Both the position numbers and the translations under genes were made by a program. Source: an uncultured Lachnospiraceae bacterium (GTDB lineage: Bacteria; Bacillota; Clostridia; Lachnospirales; Lachnospiraceae). Taken from it: 25,214 nucleotides of DNA. The notes under the pieces were generated by a model that did no database searches, was not told the DNA's origin, and was given only the letters and a program-made list of their open reading frames with translations. Location of the stretch: NCBI GenBank assembly GCA_910586955.1, contig CAJUMM010000010.1, forward strand, positions 1 through 25,214. Direction: 5' to 3'. Positions within the stretch are counted from its first letter, which is position 1; every line of letters begins with the position of its first letter. Of the stretch, positions 21,797 to 25,214 are shown piece by piece.

Positions 21797-22945
21797 ATGT
21801 ACGATGCAGTGGTAATCGGCTCCGGTATTGCAGGAGCTGCGGCAGCCAGGGTTCTGGCGGAGGAACAGGGGAAGCGGGTTCTGGTTCTTGAGAGGCGGCC
21901 TCATATAGGGGGCAACTGTTATGACCAGGAGGACGAATACGGGATTCTGATTCACCGGTACGGCCCTCATATTTTCCATACCGGTGACGAGGAGGTCTAT
22001 GCCTGGCTTTCCCGTTTTACGGATTGGTATGCCTTCGGCCACGAGGTGGTGGCCCGGGTGGGAGAGCAGCTCCTTCCCGTTCCCTTTAACCTGAACACCC
22101 TGAAGCTGGTGTACGGGGAGGAGAAGGGGGAGATTCTTGCAGGAAAGCTCACGGATATCTTTGGGGCCGGGGCCAGGGTTCCTATTTTGGAGCTGCGCAG
22201 GCAGCAGGATCCGGAGATTCAGGCCATTGCGGATTTCGTCTACGAGAATATTTTCCTGAAATACACCATGAAGCAGTGGGGGCAGAAGCCGGAGGAGATC
22301 GACCCGGCGGTGACGGGCAGGGTTCCGGTGGTGATTTCCTATGACAACCGGTACTTCGGGGATAAATACCAGGGAATGCCAAAGGACGGCTATACCTCTA
22401 TGTTTGAGAAAATCCTTGGACATCCGGGGATTGAGGTGCGCAGGGGAAGGGATGCCCGGGAGGTTCTCAAGCTTAAGGAAAAGGAAAGCCGGGTATATCT
22501 TGAGGGCGCCGGGTTTCACGGAGCCGTGATTTATACGGGGGCTTTAGATGAGCTTTTTGAATGCCGGTATGGACGCCTGCCCTACCGTTCCCTGCGGTTT
22601 GACTTTGAACACTATGAGATCCCGGATTATCAGGGACACAGCGTGGTGAATTATACGGTGAGCGAGGATTTTACCCGGATTACGGAGTTTAAGCATCTCA
22701 CCGGACAGAAGGCGGAGGGAACTACCATCGTAAAGGAATATCCCTTTGCCTATAGGGGCGGGGCGGGAGAAATTCCCTATTATGCCATTATGAATGAAGA
22801 AAATTTTGCCCTCTACGGGAAGTATGCAGCTCTTGCAGAAAAATTTCCAGATTTTTATCTATTGGGAAGGCTTGCGGAATACAAATACTATAACATCGAT
22901 GCCATGGCCGCCCGGGCAATCGCTCTGGCGAGAAGCCTGGCATAA
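21797..22945 (+). CDS. glf: UDP-galactopyranose mutase
   Basis: FAD enzyme that converts UDP-galactopyranose to UDP-galactofuranose, the donor for galactofuranose in surface glycans. The 382 residues show the N-terminal FAD motif VVIGSGIAGAAAARVLAE, then GGNCYDQEDEYGILIHRYGPHIFHT, VPFNLNT, KQWGQKPEEID and the active-site segment RYFGDKYQGMPKDGYTSMF, with a C-terminal GRLAEYKYYNIDAM flavin motif. AGGAGAG lies ahead of the ATG. It is 12 bases after mutY and 23 before a glycosyltransferase, indicating a cell-surface polysaccharide function for this part of the operon. Confidence 0.96.
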   Translation: MYDAVVIGSGIAGAAAARVLAEEQGKRVLVLERRPHIGGNCYDQEDEYGILIHRYGPHIFHTGDEEVYAWLSRFTDWYAFGHEVVARVGEQLLPVPFNLNTLKLVYGEEKGEILAGKLTDIFGAGARVPILELRRQQDPEIQAIADFVYENIFLKYTMKQWGQKPEEIDPAVTGRVPVVISYDNRYFGDKYQGMPKDGYTSMFEKILGHPGIEVRRGRDAREVLKLKEKESRVYLEGAGFHGAVIYTGALDELFECRYGRLPYRSLRFDFEHYEIPDYQGHSVVNYTVSEDFTRITEFKHLTGQKAEGTTIVKEYPFAYRGGAGEIPYYAIMNEENFALYGKYAALAEKFPDFYLLGRLAEYKYYNIDAMAARAIALARSLA

Positions 22946-22968
22946 AGGCGGCACAGAAGGAGGAGACA

Positions 22969-23994
22969 ATGAAATTATTATCCATCGCAATTCCATGCTA
23001 TAATTCGGAGGCCTACATGAGAAACTGTATCCACTCCCTGCTGGTAGGCGGAGAAGAAGTGGAGATTATCATTGTGGACGACGGTTCCATGGACGGAACG
23101 GCAGCGATTGCAGATGAGTATGCGGAGAAATATCCGTCCATTATCAAGGCCGTGCATCAGGAAAACGGCGGCCATGGGGAGGCGGTGAATACGGGGCTCC
23201 GCAATGCCACGGGCCTTTACTTTAAGGTGGTGGACAGCGACGACTGGGTATCCATTTCTGCCTATAAGGAGATCTTAAAGACCCTGGAAGAGCTGGCCGG
23301 AGCCCGTCCTCTGGTGGATATGCTCATCAGCAATTTTGTCTATGAGAAGGAAGGGCAGAAGCACAAGAAGGTCATGAGTTACCGGAGCGCCTTTCCCCAG
23401 GATCAGGTTTTTACCTGGGACGACGTGAAGTTTCTGCTCAAGGGACAGTATATCTTGATGCACTCGGTGATTTACCGGACGAAGCTTCTGCGGGAATGCG
23501 GGCTGGAGCTTCCCAAGCACACCTTTTACGTGGACAATATTTTTGTGTACCATCCCCTTCCCCATGTGAAATATCTGTATTATAAAAATGTGAATTTTTA
23601 CCGTTATTACATCGGCAGAGCGGATCAGTCGGTAAATGAGAGCGTCATGATCGGACGGCTGGATCAGCAGCTTAAAGTCAACCGGATTATGATTGACGAT
23701 TACAAGCTTTCGGATGTGCGCCAGATTCCCTGCAGGAAACTGCGCCACTATATGAAGAATTACCTGGAGATTATTATGGTGATCTCCTCCATTCTGGCTA
23801 TCCGTTCCGGCACGGAGGAAAACCTGAACAAGAAGTATGAGCTTTGGAAATATTTGAAGAAACGGGATCCCAAAGTTTATTATGAGTTGAAATGGGGAAT
23901 TATGGGAAGAACCATGAACCTGCCCGGAAGAAGCGGCCGTAAAATTTCGGAGATTGCTTATAAGATGGCCCAGCGGGTGGTGGGCTTTAACTAA
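22969..23994 (+). CDS. Family 2 glycosyltransferase
   Basis: Inverting GT-A glycosyltransferase. The N-terminal domain (1-110) begins LLSIAIPCYNSEAYMRNC, with VDDGS at 36-40 for the nucleotide and DSDD at 89-92 as the metal-binding DxD-type motif. QENGGHGEAVNTG is typical of the family. The C-terminal part is basic, with one moderately hydrophobic stretch (IIMVISSILAI) that may sit at the membrane. The acceptor and donor cannot be read; linkage to glf suggests galactofuranose or another surface sugar. Good AAGGAGG site. A terminator follows. Confidence 0.92.
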   Translation: MKLLSIAIPCYNSEAYMRNCIHSLLVGGEEVEIIIVDDGSMDGTAAIADEYAEKYPSIIKAVHQENGGHGEAVNTGLRNATGLYFKVVDSDDWVSISAYKEILKTLEELAGARPLVDMLISNFVYEKEGQKHKKVMSYRSAFPQDQVFTWDDVKFLLKGQYILMHSVIYRTKLLRECGLELPKHTFYVDNIFVYHPLPHVKYLYYKNVNFYRYYIGRADQSVNESVMIGRLDQQLKVNRIMIDDYKLSDVRQIPCRKLRHYMKNYLEIIMVISSILAIRSGTEENLNKKYELWKYLKKRDPKVYYELKWGIMGRTMNLPGRSGRKISEIAYKMAQRVVGFN

Positions 23995-24006
23995 AAGCAG
24001 AAAAAG

Positions 24007-24034
24007 GGAGTTGTCAGACGACAACTCCTTTTTT
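24007..24034. terminator. Bidirectional terminator overlapping the end of the PAP2 gene
   Basis: GGAGTTGTC 24007-24015 pairs with GACAACTCC 24020-24028 around AGAC. TTTTTT follows on the plus strand, and a run of five A at 24001-24005 gives the T run on the minus strand. It serves the glycosyltransferase operon and, in the other direction, the PAP2 gene, whose last codons and stop lie inside it. Confidence 0.93.
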
Positions 24035-24691
24035 GGTCTTCTTTTTGCGCTCCTGCGCTCTTTGGCCCAGTGCTGTGTAATCCAAGTGGTACACCAGCTG
24101 ATCCATCAGCACTCCCAGAAGGATTCCGCTGATTACATCCGCCGCCGAGTGCTGTTTCAAAAACATGGTGGACAGGATGATGGTAAACATGAGCAGCCGG
24201 GAACTGTTCCGTATCAAGAAATGATTCCCCAGGCTTTTGTTGTTTACAATGGCCATGTGGGCGGCAATGGAGTTGAATACGTGCAGGCTGGGGAAGATAT
24301 TGGTGGCCGTATCCGCCCGGTAGAGGAACTGTACGGCGTAGATGAAGATATTGTTCCGCTCAAAGCTTGCAGGCCGCAGCAGGTGGCCGTTAGGGTATAT
24401 CGTTGAGACAACCAGGAACAGGGTCATTCCCGTAAACAGGAAGATGCAGTACCGGTAAAACTCTCCTTTGTTTTTGAAAAACAGATAGATAAAAACTGCC
24501 GGCACGTACACGAACCACAGCAGATAGGGGACGATAAAGGCCTCCGTAAAGGGAATCATATCGTCGATTCCCATGTGGATTACGTGGTAAGGCAGGTTAG
24601 CCCGGCTTTCCAGCCATATAAACCAGGGCATGTAAATCAGTCCATACAGTAAAACAAGCGCATGCTTATACTTCTGAAAAAATGTCTTCAT
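24014..24691 (-). CDS. PAP2-superfamily membrane protein (phosphatase-like)
   Basis: Polytopic membrane protein of the type 2 phosphatidic-acid-phosphatase superfamily, of the Aur1/inositol-phosphoryltransferase-like type; it would act on lipid phosphates or phospholipid head groups at the outer membrane face. The 225 residues have about six hydrophobic segments. Active-site remnants are HLLRPASF (conserved Arg-Pro), FPSLHV (PSxH with His) and STMFLKQHSAADVISG, where the second His and the Asp are kept. The basic tail KKKTKKGVVV is encoded by the terminator hairpin. The frame extends to a TTG at 24715, but ATG 24691, behind GAGG with a rather long 12-base spacer, is the more natural start. 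Confidence 0.82.
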   Translation of the reverse strand: MKTFFQKYKHALVLLYGLIYMPWFIWLESRANLPYHVIHMGIDDMIPFTEAFIVPYLLWFVYVPAVFIYLFFKNKGEFYRYCIFLFTGMTLFLVVSTIYPNGHLLRPASFERNNIFIYAVQFLYRADTATNIFPSLHVFNSIAAHMAIVNNKSLGNHFLIRNSSRLLMFTIILSTMFLKQHSAADVISGILLGVLMDQLVYHLDYTALGQRAQERKKKTKKGVVV

Positions 24692-24751
24692 AATAGATCC
24701 ATTCCTCTTTTCCAAAACTTTTTTTCATCCGTATGTTGGTTATCTGATGGG

Positions 24752-24780
24752 AGTATAGCACAATGCCTTTGCCGCTACAA
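24752..24780 (-). promoter_or_regulatory. Promoter of the PAP2 gene
   Basis: Minus strand: TTGTAG (24780-24775), a 17-base spacer, then TATACT (24757-24752) with extended -10 TGC in front. It lies in the gap after the lipid kinase gene, so the PAP2 gene has its own start of transcription. Confidence 0.75.
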
Positions 24781-24829
24781 GAATCTTTATAATATATTAA
24801 GAAAATTTTGTGAAAATATCAATAAGGCG

Positions 24830-25214
24830 TCAATTTCCCGAAATAACAGTCAGGCGGGAGGGAAGGCAGGATATGCGGATATTCCCCCGGAGATATTCCG
24901 GTTCCCCGTCTGTGTGGAAGGGGAGGGGCTTGTCCGTGTGGATTTCCAGGGATTTGATCCGTTGAAGATGGATGCCGCGGAACAAGGTATGTTTTCCGAT
25001 ATAGGCAGTAGGAAACATCAGGGCAATGGTAAGCTTGCTTAACCCTTCCACTATGCAGAGATCCAGCAGGCCGTCGTCGGCCTTGGCAGAGGGGCAGAGC
25101 TTTAAGCCGCCCCCTTCGTATTTGCAGTTGAGGGCAGAGATAAAGTAAGTGCGGGAAAAATGAAGCTTTCTCCCGTTGTTCAGAAGGACGGATATGGGGA
25201 AGGGACGGAAGAAG
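24830..25214 (-). CDS. Diacylglycerol kinase/lipid kinase family protein (C-terminal part)
   Basis: The frame is open to the window edge, so the N-terminal catalytic domain with its nucleotide-binding loop is missing; about 127 residues are visible. They match the second beta-sandwich domain of YegS/DgkB-type lipid kinases: FISALNCKYEGGGLKLCPSA, then KADDGLLDLCIVEG, then a strand ending HTDGEPEY, the usual DGE motif near the C-terminus. Known members phosphorylate diacylglycerol, undecaprenol or related lipids using a bacterial-type lipid-kinase fold. Adjacency to a PAP2-type phosphatase gene suggests linked lipid-phosphate metabolism, though PAP2 has its own promoter. No terminator is seen after the stop. 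Confidence 0.85.
   Translation of the reverse strand, partial: FFRPFPISVLLNNGRKLHFSRTYFISALNCKYEGGGLKLCPSAKADDGLLDLCIVEGLSKLTIALMFPTAYIGKHTLFRGIHLQRIKSLEIHTDKPLPFHTDGEPEYLRGNIRISCLPSRLTVISGN

Noticed and set aside
20738..22519. Very long open frame on the minus strand (593 codons) opposite mutY and glf
   Set aside because: It is the antisense shadow of two well-recognised genes. Its translation is rich in Pro, His, Leu and Arg with no recognisable domain.

Overview
The window looks like a chromosomal segment of a Lachnospiraceae-type gut clostridium (Clostridium cluster XIVa). This is judged from protein similarity as I recall it, the enlarged ribosomal protein L17, strong AGGAGG ribosome binding sites, and the gene content. 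No mobile element, CRISPR array, tRNA or rRNA was seen.

Layout. (1) 1-2683: the end of the alpha ribosomal operon, rpsK(partial)-rpsD-rpoA-rplQ, closed by a strong terminator. (2) 2711-3957: a PLP aminotransferase with its own promoter. (3) 3984-6155: a shikimate-dehydrogenase-fold oxidoreductase (not a normal AroE) and an SMP-30/gluconolactonase-type lactonase. (4) 6232-12496: a ribose-class sugar ABC importer (lipoprotein, permease, two-domain ATPase, second permease) and a GldA-like dehydrogenase. (5) 12566-13482: a GntR/HutC regulator with terminator. (6) 13547-15145, minus strand: an FGGY (xylulokinase-like) kinase. (7) 15195-19931: an operon of zinc-type alcohol dehydrogenase, cupin phosphoglucose isomerase, phosphotriesterase-family lactonase, KDPG-type aldolase and D-2-hydroxyacid dehydrogenase, closed by a terminator. 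(8) 20036-24034: sfsA-mutY-glf-glycosyltransferase. (9) 24014-25214, minus strand: a PAP2-superfamily membrane protein and the C-terminal part of a diacylglycerol/lipid kinase.

Regions 3-7 read as one catabolic locus for an unidentified sugar or sugar acid: uptake, oxidation by up to four dehydrogenases, lactone opening by two unrelated lactonases, phosphorylation, aldose/ketose isomerisation, and aldol cleavage to pyruvate plus an aldehyde or aldehyde phosphate. No sugar-acid dehydratase is visible, so the route is incomplete here or uses one elsewhere. Three promoters of the locus (ABC operon, kinase, dehydrogenase operon) each carry the palindrome ATGT-N4-ACAT just downstream of the -10 box. 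This is the best candidate operator for the GntR protein encoded among them.

The most unusual signal is a family of about 100-115 nt structured repeats in the intergenic gaps of this catabolic locus: 5005-5118, 16384-16486, 16499-16600 and 18162-18270, plus a 3' half copy at 16337-16371. Each folds into three stacked stems with conserved internal-loop sequences and is followed by GCGGAACT. The outer and apical stems differ between copies but stay paired, as expected for a selected RNA structure. Every full array ends shortly before the ribosome binding site of a catabolic gene. I do not recognise it as a named RNA family.
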